A stretch of DNA of 64,000 nt from the NCBI GenBank assembly GCA_021805725.1, contig JAJZEH010000007.1, forward strand, positions 124,001-188,000. The letters run 5' to 3'. The position numbers and the translations under genes were made by a program. The number at the start of each line of letters is the position of its first letter. Position 1 is the first letter of the stretch. Under the pieces are notes generated by a model. The model did not search any database. It was not told the DNA's origin and saw only the letters and a list, made by a program, of their open reading frames with translations. This document shows positions 26,654-39,169 of this stretch, one piece after another. This DNA comes from Pseudomonadota bacterium. Lineage in GTDB: Bacteria; Pseudomonadota; Gammaproteobacteria; Burkholderiales; Ferrovaceae.

Positions 26654-27473
26654 TTTTTCCTCGTAGCATGTCCCAGTAATAGCGAGCGGATTTATTGGGC
26701 TCGGAAAGCACAGGGATGCCTGCGCGCTGGCCGCGCCGCAGAAAATGCCGGTCGAAGGTGGATTGGGTCATGCCCCATTTGCGCAAAAATTGCTTCCGGC
26801 CGTCATTACGCACCACCTTGCCGGTGGAACGGGACATGAAGTGGTAAACGCGCGATGCCCCCACGCCCAGAAAAATCCGGCAGCCCGCAACCCACATTTT
26901 CATGGAAAAATCGTTGTCGCTACTGATTCCCGGTGAAAACTCCGGGCTGTATCCCCCCACCTTGTCCCACCAATCACGGTGCACGATGGAGGGTGGCCAG
27001 GTCGCGCCATACCAGTCGTCCTTGTGAAGGTGTGGCAGGTCATTCAGCAATGCCGCTTCCTGGAAATTCTCCGGGCCGCTGCCATAATCCCGAACGATCA
27101 CGCAAGGATTGCCAGATTCGCGCGGCTCGATCATGGTTCCTGAAACCATGAAGGCATCGGTGCCGAGGGTGCGGATGCGATCCATCAATGCGGTATCCCA
27201 CCCCGGGCAGCACACCATGTCGTCGTTGAGATACACCAGATAGGGCTGCGTGGAGAGTGCTGCAGCCTGGTTCATGGCAAGGCAGATTCCGATGTTTTCT
27301 GCAGAATGCGTATGCAGGATTCCTTCGGAGCGCACCCAGTCCAGGGTGCCGTCGCTGCCGTCGTTGACGTGCAAAACGACTTCAAAGGGCAGGGTGGTAT
27401 GCCGCCGGAGGCTTGCGATGCAGAACTTCAGTAACCCGAGGTTATTCCAGGTGGGAATGACAATGGTGAGCAT
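26634..27473 (-). CDS. Glycosyltransferase family 2
   Basis: This 279-residue GT-A glycosyltransferase has the N-terminus MLTIVIPTWNNLGLLKFCIASL, the nucleotide-binding HVNDGSDGT, SAENIGICLAMNQAA, the DXD-type VYLNDDMV and a C-terminal GISSDNDFSMKMW. It has no membrane segment. It sits 34 bp after gyrB on the same strand and may be co-transcribed with it, an unexpected place for a glycan gene. Its 3' end overlaps the topA tail by 20 bp. Substrate unknown. Confidence 0.9.
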   Translation of the reverse strand: MLTIVIPTWNNLGLLKFCIASLRRHTTLPFEVVLHVNDGSDGTLDWVRSEGILHTHSAENIGICLAMNQAAALSTQPYLVYLNDDMVCCPGWDTALMDRIRTLGTDAFMVSGTMIEPRESGNPCVIVRDYGSGPENFQEAALLNDLPHLHKDDWYGATWPPSIVHRDWWDKVGGYSPEFSPGISSDNDFSMKMWVAGCRIFLGVGASRVYHFMSRSTGKVVRNDGRKQFLRKWGMTQSTFDRHFLRRGQRAGIPVLSEPNKSARYYWDMLRGKIKHSLF

Positions 27474-27507
27474 GGCCGTCAGACTTGCCCCAGGTTACCT
27501 GACCGCA

Positions 27508-31063
<3,556 letters not shown>

Positions 31064-31276
31064 GAAATAAACCTGATAGTTAATAGATTGGAGCTAGGCT
31101 CGTACTGTGGAGTAACCGGAAAATCTCTAACGAAACATTATATTGCGTAACGGGCATGGCTTGGGGTAACGCCGGTATATTATTTGAATGAAATGTGGAT
31201 AAGTTTTCTTTTCCGGCAATCGTCCGGTTTATCCACAAAGTGTCCGCAAAGTATTCCAAGGTTATCACCAGGCTTA
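31064..31276. promoter_or_regulatory. dnaA-dnaN spacer with two perfect DnaA boxes
   Basis: This 213-bp spacer holds two perfect nine-base DnaA boxes in opposite orientation: TGTGGATAA at 31194-31202 and TTATCCACA at 31229-31237. Weaker TTATC-type sequences are at about 31262-31280. It may regulate dnaN or form part of a split origin with the region upstream of dnaA. Confidence 0.7.
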
Positions 31277-32605
31277 TCAACCGTTGAGTATCTGTTGTAA
31301 GGCAAGAAAATCACGCTGAATGGTGTTGTCGTTTTCGCAAAGTTCCTGCATTTTTCTGCAGGCATGCAGCACCGTGGTGTGGTCCCGTCCACCAAAGGCT
31401 TCACCGATGTCCGGAAGGCTGAGGTTGGTGATGTCTTTGGCCAGGGCCATGGCCATCTGGCGTGGCCTTGCGAGTGCACGGGTCCGTTTCTTGGAGAACA
31501 TGTCGCCCACTTTGATCTTGTAGTAGTCGGCCACGGTCTTCTGGATGTTCTCGATGGAAATCTGCCGGTGTTGTAGCGCCAGCAAGTCTTTGAGCGACTC
31601 TCTGGCAGACTGCAGCGTTATGGCGTCTCCCGTGAAGCGGGCGTAGGCCTGGACACGCTTGAGAGCACCTTCCAGTTCACGCACATTGGAACGGATGTGT
31701 TTGGCGATGAAGAAGGCGACGTTCTCGTCCAGAGAAAGGCCTTCCAGGCGTGCCTTGTTGATCAGGATGGCCACGCGCATTTCCAGCTCTGGCGGTTCAA
31801 TGGCGACGGTGAGTCCCCATCCAAATCGGGAAATGAGCCGTTCTTCCATGCCTGCTATTTCCTTGGGGAAGCTGTCGCAGGTGATGATGACCTGGCGGTG
31901 AGACTCTACCAGGGCGTTGAATGCAAAGAAAAACTCTTCCTGTGTTCGCGCTTTCCCGCCAAAGAACTGAATGTCGTCAATCATCAACAGATCAAGCGAA
32001 TGATAATAGCGCTTGAAGCTGTCGAAAGATTTGTGCTGGTAGGCGCGCACCACGTCCGAGACATATTTTTCGGCATGCATGTAGCGCACCTTGGCGTTGG
32101 GCTGCCTCTCCAGGATCTGGTTGCCAATGGCCTGGATCAGGTGCGTTTTGCCCAAACCCACACCACCATAGACAAAGAGGGGGTTGTAGGCTGCCCCAGG
32201 GTTTTCAGCCACCTGAAGTGCGGCTGCCCGCGCCAACTGATTGGCTTTCCCGCCGATGAATGTGGAGAATGTAAAATTCGGGTTGAGCCGGTGTCTGTTG
32301 TCGGCCTGTCGCGGTGTCGTATCAACGGGTTCAGGGAGCTCGTTCGCCGTCCTGTCGACGCCGGACTGAGGCGCATCGCTTCGCTGAATCAGTTTGATGG
32401 AATTGATGCCGTTGTGACGCGCCATGCTTTCGATGCGCGACAGGTATCGGTCCTTGACCCATTGCAAAATGAACCGGTTGGGAGCGGTGAGCGTCACGGC
32501 GCCCTCGGACATTTCTGCCTGTAATGGCTTGATCCAGGTCGTGAATTGCTGTTCAGGCAGTTCAGAGCGGATTTGTTTGAGCGTCTCACCCCAAAAGTCG
32601 TTCAT
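31277..32605 (-). CDS. dnaA: Chromosomal replication initiator DnaA
   Basis: This 442-residue initiator melts the origin and loads DnaB. Domain I (1-75) starts [29 protein letters not shown] linker spans about 76-110. The AAA+ domain has Walker [10 protein letters not shown] at 147-155 and Walker B LLMIDDIQ at 206-213. The duplex-DNA-binding domain IV carries the signature [12 protein letters not shown] at 405-416. The ATG at 32605 adjoins the AT-rich origin-like region. Confidence 0.98.
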   Translation of the reverse strand: MNDFWGETLKQIRSELPEQQFTTWIKPLQAEMSEGAVTLTAPNRFILQWVKDRYLSRIESMARHNGINSIKLIQRSDAPQSGVDRTANELPEPVDTTPRQADNRHRLNPNFTFSTFIGGKANQLARAAALQVAENPGAAYNPLFVYGGVGLGKTHLIQAIGNQILERQPNAKVRYMHAEKYVSDVVRAYQHKSFDSFKRYYHSLDLLMIDDIQFFGGKARTQEEFFFAFNALVESHRQVIITCDSFPKEIAGMEERLISRFGWGLTVAIEPPELEMRVAILINKARLEGLSLDENVAFFIAKHIRSNVRELEGALKRVQAYARFTGDAITLQSARESLKDLLALQHRQISIENIQKTVADYYKIKVGDMFSKKRTRALARPRQMAMALAKDITNLSLPDIGEAFGGRDHTTVLHACRKMQELCENDNTIQRDFLALQQILNG

Positions 32606-32803
32606 ATTGTAATAAGTTGATTATTATGATTATTTATAATTTTAGACAAGAGTGTGCAAAGCACTTATCCACCGCGCATTCTAGCCTTCCATGAATAACT
32701 TATCCACTGTCATCTGACTTCCTTGTGGATATATATTTCTTGACTGCATGGGGCATTTCAGGGTTAAATCGCGGGTTCTGTCATTTGGTTCGAGAGTTCA
32801 ATC
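32606..32803. other. Putative chromosomal replication origin (oriC)
   Basis: This is the 198-bp region between divergent dnaA and rpmH. It has an almost pure A/T stretch at about 32604-32645, a candidate unwinding element. Three one-mismatch DnaA boxes follow: TTATCCACC at 32665-32673, TTATCCACT at 32700-32708, and TGTGGATAT at 32724-32732 (opposite strand). The gene context (gyrB-dnaN-dnaA / rpmH-rnpA-yidC) is the standard proteobacterial origin neighbourhood. Both dnaA and rpmH promoters must also lie here. Confidence 0.75.
32740..32769 (+). promoter_or_regulatory. Candidate sigma70 promoter for rpmH-rnpA
   Basis: A TTGACT -35 (32740-32745) and a TTAAAT -10 (32764-32769) are separated by 18 bp and end 34 bp before the rpmH start codon. 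It overlaps no DnaA box but lies just downstream of one. Confidence 0.55.
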
Positions 32804-32938
32804 ATGAAGCGTACATACCAACCGTCTGTGACCAAGCGCAAGCGTACGCACGGATTCCGGGTGAGGATGAAGACCCGCGGCGGTCGTGCCATCATCAATG
32901 CACGTCGGGCGCGCGGTCGGGCTCGTCTCGCCGTTTAA
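32804..32938 (+). CDS. rpmH: 50S ribosomal protein L34
   Basis: This 44-residue basic protein has the sequence start [19 protein letters not shown] and ends [10 protein letters not shown], matching L34 along its whole length. The TAA stop at 32936-32938 is immediately followed by a perfect hairpin and by the in-frame rnpA coding sequence. L34 is a structural component of the large ribosomal subunit. Confidence 0.98.
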   Translation: MKRTYQPSVTKRKRTHGFRVRMKTRGGRAIINARRARGRARLAV

Positions 32939-32959
32939 GGCTGCTCCCTGAAGCAGCCT
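32938..32959 (+). promoter_or_regulatory. Hairpin spanning the rpmH stop and the rnpA start
   Basis: An 8-bp perfect stem AGGCTGCT / AGCAGCCT (32938-32945 and 32952-32959) has a CCCTGA loop. The loop contains the CTG proposed as the rnpA start codon, and the stem takes in the GG of the upstream TAAGG Shine-Dalgarno-like site. No T-tract follows, so it is more likely a translational switch or RNA-processing site than a terminator. Confidence 0.6.
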
Positions 32960-33328
32960 GCTTTCGGAAAGCTTTCCGATAGCCGCGATTTCCAGGCGGT
33001 CCTGACTGGACGCTGTGGACGCACAGGAGATCATTTGCGCATGATGGCGCGTCCCAATGGTTTGCCTTATGCGCGCCTAGGGTTGGTTGTTGGACGAAAA
33101 GTGTGCCCAACCGCCGTCGGGCGAAACTACATGAAGCGGGTGTGCCGCGAGTTATTTCGGCGAAACGTGGACAGGCTGGCTGGACTGGATGTGGTGATTC
33201 TCCACAAAAGGAAGTTCTTGCCGGGCGCGTTCGATTTACTCTCTACAGAATTTGAGATACTGGCTCAGAGCGTTCAGAAATGTCGCGATTCATTCAAATT
33301 CTCATCCGCGCCTACCAGCTTGGTCTGA
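32948..33328 (+). CDS. rnpA: Ribonuclease P protein component, apparent CTG start
   Basis: This is the protein subunit of RNase P, which matures tRNA 5' ends. The core [30 protein letters not shown] and DVVILHKR are diagnostic. The conserved N-terminal helix [14 protein letters not shown] is encoded in frame upstream of the first standard start codon (TTG at 33035), so that start would delete about 30 conserved residues. Between the rpmH TAA, which is in the same frame, and 33035 there is no ATG, GTG or TTG. The best start is CTG at 32948 (126 residues) with TAAGG upstream. Stop-codon readthrough from rpmH is an alternative. The 3' end overlaps yidD by 49 bp. Confidence 0.85.
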   Translation: MKQPAFGKLSDSRDFQAVLTGRCGRTGDHLRMMARPNGLPYARLGLVVGRKVCPTAVGRNYMKRVCRELFRRNVDRLAGLDVVILHKRKFLPGAFDLLSTEFEILAQSVQKCRDSFKFSSAPTSLV

Positions 33329-33489
33329 GTCCCCTGTTGGGCCGGTCCTGTCGTTTTGAACCCAGTTGTTCCCACTATGCCTTTGAAGCCATTGGTCGAC
33401 ATGGGGTTGCCCATGGCGGATCCCTGGCCTTGAAGCGCCTGTGCCGTTGCCATCCCTGGCATCCCGGCGGTTATGATCCCGTACCCTGA
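33280..33489 (+). CDS. yidD: Membrane protein insertion efficiency factor YidD
   Basis: This 69-residue protein has the YidD signature: [21 protein letters not shown], then [19 protein letters not shown] and a Cys/His-rich end [15 protein letters not shown]. It is thought to assist YidC-dependent insertion of inner-membrane proteins. It overlaps rnpA in another frame and ends 8 bp before yidC, the usual order. Confidence 0.95.
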   Translation: MSRFIQILIRAYQLGLSPLLGRSCRFEPSCSHYAFEAIGRHGVAHGGSLALKRLCRCHPWHPGGYDPVP

Positions 33490-33497
33490 GAATTTTC

Positions 33498-35159
33498 ATG
33501 AACATGCAACGCATCATTCCGCTCGCTATTTTCACGGCCTCCAGCTTCATGTTATGGGATGCCTGGCAGGCACACCAGCGCGAGTCATTTCAAGCACCGG
33601 CCACCCCGCCCTTGATTTCCTCTGTCCCTAGTGGGACGGCTTCACCCCCCTCCGTTCCCACCCCCAACGCTTCCGGTGGTGCAGGCGTTCCGTCCGTTAC
33701 CGCCACGGTGGCACCACAAACAGAGGGCCTGCAACACGGCGAGCGCATCAAGGTCATCACCGATGTGGTGGATGCTGAAATTGATACGGATGGTGCCGAT
33801 CTGCGCAGCCTGAAGTTGCTTCAACATTTTTCTGCCCAGGAAAGCAGCAAGCCGGTTGATCTGCTGGAAGACAGGGGTGACCTGGTCTATGTGGCTCAGA
33901 GCGGGCTATTGGGCGTGGGGTTGCCCAATCATACGACGGTGTTTACTGCGGACAAGCGGGAGGCTGTACTGGCCCCGGGCCAGAACAGCGTTGACGTTAC
34001 CCTCAAGGCCGTAACCCCCGGACTGGTGGAGGTTGCCAAGACTTTCCACTTCACGCGGGGTAGCTATGTGGTGACGGTGGAAACTGCGGTTCATAACCTG
34101 AGCACCACCCCGCTTTCACCAGAGGCCTACTTTCAATTCTTGCGGGTCTCGAAGGCTCCTCCGGGTGACCCGAGATTTGTGAGCACCTACACGGGTCCGG
34201 CAGTCTACACAGAAGCGACGAAGTTCCAGAAAATTCCGTTTACGGACATTGACAAGGGCAAGCGTGATTATCCCAGCTCCGCCACCAATGGCTGGATTGC
34301 CATGCTACAGCACTATTTTGTGGCGGCATGGCTGCCCCCAACGGGGGCGCAGCGGGAGTTTTTCACGCGCAAGGTCGGCAATGATCTGTACACCGCAGGG
34401 GTGATTCTTCCGATGGGGGTCATTGCCCCTGGGACCACGGGCACCGTGTCGGTGCCACTGTACGCCGGCCCCCAGGAGGGGACCAAGCTCAAGACGCTGG
34501 CTCCTGGCCTGGACCTCACCATCGATTACGGCTGGCTAACCATCATCGCCACGCCGCTGTTCTATGTGTTGTCCTGGATCCATGGCTGGGTGGGCAACTG
34601 GGGTGTGGCGATCATTCTCTTGACGGTATTGATCAAGGCGATTTTCTTCCCGCTTTCAGCAGCGAGCTACAAATCCATGGCACGGATGCGTGTGGTCCAG
34701 CCCAAGATGGCCCGTATCAAGGAACAGTTTGGTGACGACCGGGCCCGCCTGAACCAGGCCATGATGGAGCTCTACAAAACCGAAAAGATCAATCCGCTGG
34801 GAGGCTGTCTTCCCATGGTTGTGCAGATCCCTGTTTTCATTGCGCTTTATTGGGTTTTACTGGGTTCAGTGGAGCTTCGCCACGCCCCCTTCTTTGGTTG
34901 GATTCATGATCTGTCCGCGCAGGATCCCTATTACATCCTGCCGGTACTCATGACGGCCTCCATGTTCTTGCAGCAGCGCATGAGCCCAAAGCCGCCGGAT
35001 CCAATTCAGGCCAAGGTCATGATGTTCATGCCGCTGGCCTTTAGCGTCATGTTCTTCTTCTTCCCGGCTGGCCTCGTCTTGTACTGGGTGGTGAATAATG
35101 TGCTGTCGATTACGCAGCAATGGCAGATCACCCGCATGATGGGTGATGGAAAGCGCTGA
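33498..35159 (+). CDS. yidC: Membrane protein insertase YidC
   Basis: This 553-residue inner-membrane insertase has an N-terminal signal anchor (MNMQRIIPLAIFTASSFMLWDAW) and a Pro/Ser-rich linker. A large periplasmic domain follows at about 75-335. A C-terminal conserved region has five helices, beginning YGWLTIIATPLFYVLSWIHGW and including the hydrophilic-groove Arg segment KSMARMRVVQPKMARIKEQFGDDRARLNQAMMELYK. It acts with YidD and the Sec machinery. The stop overlaps the mnmE start region by 14 bp. Confidence 0.97.
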   Translation: MNMQRIIPLAIFTASSFMLWDAWQAHQRESFQAPATPPLISSVPSGTASPPSVPTPNASGGAGVPSVTATVAPQTEGLQHGERIKVITDVVDAEIDTDGADLRSLKLLQHFSAQESSKPVDLLEDRGDLVYVAQSGLLGVGLPNHTTVFTADKREAVLAPGQNSVDVTLKAVTPGLVEVAKTFHFTRGSYVVTVETAVHNLSTTPLSPEAYFQFLRVSKAPPGDPRFVSTYTGPAVYTEATKFQKIPFTDIDKGKRDYPSSATNGWIAMLQHYFVAAWLPPTGAQREFFTRKVGNDLYTAGVILPMGVIAPGTTGTVSVPLYAGPQEGTKLKTLAPGLDLTIDYGWLTIIATPLFYVLSWIHGWVGNWGVAIILLTVLIKAIFFPLSAASYKSMARMRVVQPKMARIKEQFGDDRARLNQAMMELYKTEKINPLGGCLPMVVQIPVFIALYWVLLGSVELRHAPFFGWIHDLSAQDPYYILPVLMTASMFLQQRMSPKPPDPIQAKVMMFMPLAFSVMFFFFPAGLVLYWVVNNVLSITQQWQITRMMGDGKR

Positions 35160-36480
35160 AGTCATTGCGGCCATTGCCACTGCCCCAGGCCGCGCCGGAA
35201 TCGGCGTGGTCCGGGTATCAGGACCGAATCTCGCTAATCTTGCTGTTCTGCTGACGGGGAAGGCGCCTCCGGCGCCACGCACGGCCCAATTCAGCCGTTT
35301 TTTCGATGCCCGTGGCGAGGCCATCGACGAAGGTTTGTTGCTCTACTTTGCCGCTCCTGCCTCCTTTACGGGTGAAGACGTCCTGGAGTTGCAGGGCCAT
35401 GGAGGTGACGCCGTGTTACGGCTGCTTCTGGGGCGCTGTCTGGAACTTGGTGCACGCATTGCGCATCCAGGAGAGTTTACGCAACGTGCCTTTTTCAACC
35501 ATAAGCTGGATCTGGCCCAGGCCGAGGCGGTGGCAGACCTGATCTGCGCGGAAAGTGCTGCTGCCGTGCGTGGTGCAGTGCGTTCCCTGGCGGGAGTTTT
35601 TTCCCGCAGGGTGACGGCTCTGGTACAGCAACTGATCGACCTTCGTCTGCATGTGGAAGGGAGCATCGACTTTACTGAAGAAGGCGTTGCATTCCTGGAG
35701 CAGGTCAATCCCCAGCGCGGCATCCACGAAATGCTGGCCACGCTCGATGCTCTTTTGGAATCGGCGGTGCAGGGTACCCTGATGCGCTCTGGCCGTCAGG
35801 TGGTTTTGATCGGCGCGCCCAATGTGGGGAAGTCGAGCTTGCTCAATGCCCTTGCAGAAGAAGATCGCGCCCTCGTGACAGACATTCCGGGAACCACCCG
35901 GGATGTCATTCAAAGCACCATTCTCATTCAGGGTATTCCCTTTCATATCGTCGATACCGCAGGCATCCGGGAATCCGGGGACACGATTGAGCAGGCAGGC
36001 ATTCGCAGAACCTGGAACGCCGTGGAACGCGCCGATCTGGCGTTGATCGTCACCGACATGGTTTCCGGCCCGACTGGGGAAGACCACGCATTGATGGCGA
36101 AGCTCCCTGGCGCATTGCCAAGGCAAGTCGTGCGCAACAAAATTGACCTCGTTGAAGCAGGGGGTGCAGTGAGGGGAGAGGGCTGGGTCGGGGTTTCTGC
36201 CAAAACGGGTGAGGGGCTGGAAGCATTGAAACAGCTGCTGCTGGAGCAGGCGGGTTGGCAAAGTCAGGCCGAGCCAGCTTTCATGGCCCGTGAACGCCAT
36301 GTGGACGCCTTGCGTGAGGCCCGCCAGCATTTGTCGAGCGCCTTGATGCAGCAGGGCGCCGTTGAACTGCTCGCCGAAGAACTTCGCCTTGCACAAAATG
36401 CCCTGAACCGCATTACGGGTGAATTTTCTCCGGACGATTTGCTGGGAGAGATCTTTTCCAGGTTCTGTATTGGGAAATAG
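35146..36480 (+). CDS. mnmE: tRNA modification GTPase MnmE
   Basis: This 444-residue GTPase works with MnmG to add the carboxymethylaminomethyl or related group at U34 of tRNA. The N-terminal folate-binding domain begins TIAAIATAPGRAGIGVVRVSG-like. The G domain has GAPNVGKSS at about 223-231, DIPGTTRD and DTAGIRE. The C-terminal CIGK motif is present at the very end. The ATG at 35146 is preceded in frame by a GTG at 35143. Its partner gene mnmG follows after a spacer with parS sites. Confidence 0.97.
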   Translation: MESAEVIAAIATAPGRAGIGVVRVSGPNLANLAVLLTGKAPPAPRTAQFSRFFDARGEAIDEGLLLYFAAPASFTGEDVLELQGHGGDAVLRLLLGRCLELGARIAHPGEFTQRAFFNHKLDLAQAEAVADLICAESAAAVRGAVRSLAGVFSRRVTALVQQLIDLRLHVEGSIDFTEEGVAFLEQVNPQRGIHEMLATLDALLESAVQGTLMRSGRQVVLIGAPNVGKSSLLNALAEEDRALVTDIPGTTRDVIQSTILIQGIPFHIVDTAGIRESGDTIEQAGIRRTWNAVERADLALIVTDMVSGPTGEDHALMAKLPGALPRQVVRNKIDLVEAGGAVRGEGWVGVSAKTGEGLEALKQLLLEQAGWQSQAEPAFMARERHVDALREARQHLSSALMQQGAVELLAEELRLAQNALNRITGEFSPDDLLGEIFSRFCIGK

Positions 36481-36500
36481 ACCCGATTCCAGTTGTCCTG

Positions 36501-36532
36501 GCCGGCAATGTTTCACGTGAAACATTGCCGGC
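36501..36532. promoter_or_regulatory. parS: parS centromere site 1 inside a 32-bp perfect palindrome
   Basis: The exact 16-bp ParB-binding consensus TGTTTCACGTGAAACA is at 36509-36524. The palindrome continues perfectly eight bases on each side (GCCGGCAA and its complement), giving 32 bp. It lies between mnmE and mnmG, about 3.4 kb before parB. Confidence 0.9.
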
Positions 36533-36538
36533 AGTCCT

Positions 36539-36554
36539 GGTTTCACGTGAAACA
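36539..36554. promoter_or_regulatory. parS: parS centromere site 2
   Basis: GGTTTCACGTGAAACA differs from the parS consensus only at the first base. Its centre is exactly 30 bp from the centre of site 1, about three helical turns. Confidence 0.88.
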
Positions 36555-36638
36555 TTACCGCAGAATGATTTTGGTATTCCCCATGCAATGCAGTATCATG
36601 CCTGTCCCGCGAGTCAATGGCTCTAAATCGACGCAAAC

Positions 36639-38543
36639 ATGCAGTTCCCAAAAAAATTTGATGTGATCGTGGTAGGCGGTGGTCATGCCGGAACGGAAGC
36701 GGCCCTTGCAGCCGCTCGTTCCGGTTGTGAAACGCTGTTGCTGACCCATAGCATCGAGACTTTGGGGCAGATGTCCTGCAATCCTTCCATTGGCGGAATT
36801 GGAAAGGGCCACCTCGTGAAGGAAATTGATGCGCTGGGCGGCGTCATGGCCATGGCAGCTGACGCAGCGGGGATACAGTTCAGAATCCTGAATTCCCGCA
36901 AGGGTCCAGCCGTTCGGGCTACGCGGGCTCAGGCAGATCGCGTGCTCTACCGCAACTTCATTCGGCACTGCCTGGAAAATCAGCCTCATCTGACCTTGTT
37001 TCAGCAGCCGGTGAACGATCTCATCGTCCGGGCCGGGAGGGTGCAGGGGGTTGTGACGCAGATGGGGTTGCACTTCGAGGCACCTGCCGTGGTGCTGACC
37101 ACCGGCACTTTTTTGTCCGGATTGATGCACGTGGGCCTGGAAAGGAGCCCCGGCGGGCGGGCGGGCGATCCGCCAGCCACGACGCTGGCTCAGAAACTGA
37201 GAGAACTGGCGTTACCCGTGGGGCGCCTCAAGACCGGGACCCCGCCACGACTGGATGGACGCACCATCGACTATAGCAAGCTGGTTGCCCAGCACGGGGA
37301 TGATCCGGTTCCCGTATTCTCCTTTCTGGGAAACGCTGGCCAGCACCCACGTCAAGTGCCCTGCTGGGTCACGCAAACCACGCCAGAAACCCATGACATC
37401 ATCCGCGCAGGCCTGGATCGCTCCCCACTCTTTACCGGCGTCATTGAGGGGGTTGGGCCGCGCTATTGCCCTTCCATTGAAGACAAGATCCATCGATTTA
37501 GCGACAAATCGTCCCATCAGATTTTTCTGGAACCCGAAGGGTTGACGACACACGAGGTTTATCCCAACGGGATTTCGACCAGTTTGCCTTTTGACGTGCA
37601 GTGGGCACTGGTGCGCTCGATTCCGGGGCTGGAAGGGGCGCATATCCTGCGACCCGGTTATGCCATCGAATACGATTATTTTGACCCCCGCGGATTGTAT
37701 GCCTCTCTGGAAACCAAGGCGATTGCCGGTTTGTTTTTTGCGGGGCAAATCAATGGGACGACAGGGTACGAAGAGGCTGCAGCCCAGGGCCTCCTGGCGG
37801 GCATCAATGCGGCACGCCAGGCTCGAAACCTCGAGCCCTGGTGGCCAAAACGCAGTGAAGCCTATCTGGGTGTGCTGGTGGATGATTTGGTGACGCGCGG
37901 GGTGACTGAACCGTATCGCATGTTTACCAGCCGAGCCGAATACCGCCTGCAGTTGCGCGAGGACAATGCAGACCTGCGTTTGACGGAACAGGGCCGCAAA
38001 TTGGGGGTCGTTGACGATGTGAGATGGCAAGCCTTTGAGAATAAAAGAGAAAATATTGAAATTGAAGTCCAGAGGTTGCGCACGACCTGGCTTCGCAAAG
38101 CTGCGCTTGGCCCCGAGGCTGCCGCGTGCGTCCTGGGCCAGGAGTTGGAGCGCGATCAGCCCCTACACGAATTATTGCGGCGGCCCCAGGTGCTCTACCG
38201 CGATTTAATGACCCTTCCCGGAGCCGCTCCCCACCAACCTGTACGCCCCGAAGTGGCGGATCAGGTGGAAATACAGGTCAAATACGAGGGCTATATCGCG
38301 CGCCAGATGGAAGAGGTCACAAGGCATCAGCATCAGGAAAATGCGGCGATTCCTGAGTCCCTCGACTTTTCCACCGTGCGTGGCCTGTCTCGGGAAGTGG
38401 AGCAGCTGTTGACCCGTCACCGCCCCCAAACCGTGGGCCAGGCCGGACGAATTGCCGGCGTGACGCCAGCGGCCATTGCATTATTACTGGTGCATCTGCG
38501 CCGTTTCCAACCCCTGCCTGCCGAATCCCAACACATTGCATGA
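36639..38543 (+). CDS. mnmG: tRNA uridine-5-carboxymethylaminomethyl modification enzyme MnmG
   Basis: This 634-residue FAD enzyme is the partner of MnmE in wobble-uridine modification. The FAD motif [17 protein letters not shown] starts at residue 13. Other family stretches are [78 protein letters not shown] and [22 protein letters not shown]. Length and order are normal. The last four bases overlap rsmG (ATGA). Confidence 0.98.
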   Translation: MQFPKKFDVIVVGGGHAGTEAALAAARSGCETLLLTHSIETLGQMSCNPSIGGIGKGHLVKEIDALGGVMAMAADAAGIQFRILNSRKGPAVRATRAQADRVLYRNFIRHCLENQPHLTLFQQPVNDLIVRAGRVQGVVTQMGLHFEAPAVVLTTGTFLSGLMHVGLERSPGGRAGDPPATTLAQKLRELALPVGRLKTGTPPRLDGRTIDYSKLVAQHGDDPVPVFSFLGNAGQHPRQVPCWVTQTTPETHDIIRAGLDRSPLFTGVIEGVGPRYCPSIEDKIHRFSDKSSHQIFLEPEGLTTHEVYPNGISTSLPFDVQWALVRSIPGLEGAHILRPGYAIEYDYFDPRGLYASLETKAIAGLFFAGQINGTTGYEEAAAQGLLAGINAARQARNLEPWWPKRSEAYLGVLVDDLVTRGVTEPYRMFTSRAEYRLQLREDNADLRLTEQGRKLGVVDDVRWQAFENKRENIEIEVQRLRTTWLRKAALGPEAAACVLGQELERDQPLHELLRRPQVLYRDLMTLPGAAPHQPVRPEVADQVEIQVKYEGYIARQMEEVTRHQHQENAAIPESLDFSTVRGLSREVEQLLTRHRPQTVGQAGRIAGVTPAAIALLLVHLRRFQPLPAESQHIA

Positions 38544-39169
38544 TTGACGTATCGAATTTAGCTGTCGGTGCCGAAGCCCTGGGGCTGAAGCTTTCCTCCG
38601 AGACCCTGACGCGCCTCGAGCGCTATCTCGATCTTCTTGAAAAATGGAATGCCGTCATCAACCTGACAGCTGTGCGTGACCGCGAGCGCATGGTTACGCT
38701 GCACCTGCTGGATAGTCTGACCGTGGTGCCAAACATCGCGGGTTGCTCAAGTCTGCTCGATGTGGGGAGTGGGGGTGGAATGCCCGGCATTCCCCTGGCC
38801 ATTGCCTGTCCTTCCCTCAAGGTGACCTTGCTGGAGCCCAACCAGAAAAAGGCGGCATTCCTGCGCCAGGCTAAGCTCGAACTTGGCCTGGACCAGGTCG
38901 CCGTGGTGGCAGAGCGCGTTGAGCGCTGGTTTCCATCCGAACCCTTTGACGCCATCGTTTCGCGCGCCTTTTCCGACCTGCCTGATTTTGTGGCGGGGGC
39001 GGCCCATTTGCTGGCACCCGGTGGCGCCTTGATTGCCATGAAGGGGGGCGTCCCCTTTGAAGAAATCACTCGACTCCCCGCCCGGTTCGTCACGCAAGTG
39101 ATTCGCGTGACCATTCCCAATGTGGCAGCCGAGCGTCATTTGATTGTGATGAGAGAGGACCATTCATGA
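38540..39169 (+). CDS. rsmG: 16S rRNA (guanine(527)-N(7))-methyltransferase
   Basis: This 209-residue SAM methyltransferase modifies G527 of 16S rRNA. It shows [27 protein letters not shown], the SAM motif [17 protein letters not shown] and [16 protein letters not shown]. It overlaps mnmG and parA by four bases each, so the mnmG-rsmG-parA-parB genes form a coupled run. Confidence 0.97.
   Translation: MIDVSNLAVGAEALGLKLSSETLTRLERYLDLLEKWNAVINLTAVRDRERMVTLHLLDSLTVVPNIAGCSSLLDVGSGGGMPGIPLAIACPSLKVTLLEPNQKKAAFLRQAKLELGLDQVAVVAERVERWFPSEPFDAIVSRAFSDLPDFVAGAAHLLAPGGALIAMKGGVPFEEITRLPARFVTQVIRVTIPNVAAERHLIVMREDHS

Noticed and set aside
32938..32959. Intrinsic terminator after rpmH
   Set aside because: The stem is good but no T-tract follows, and the in-frame rnpA coding sequence runs through it.
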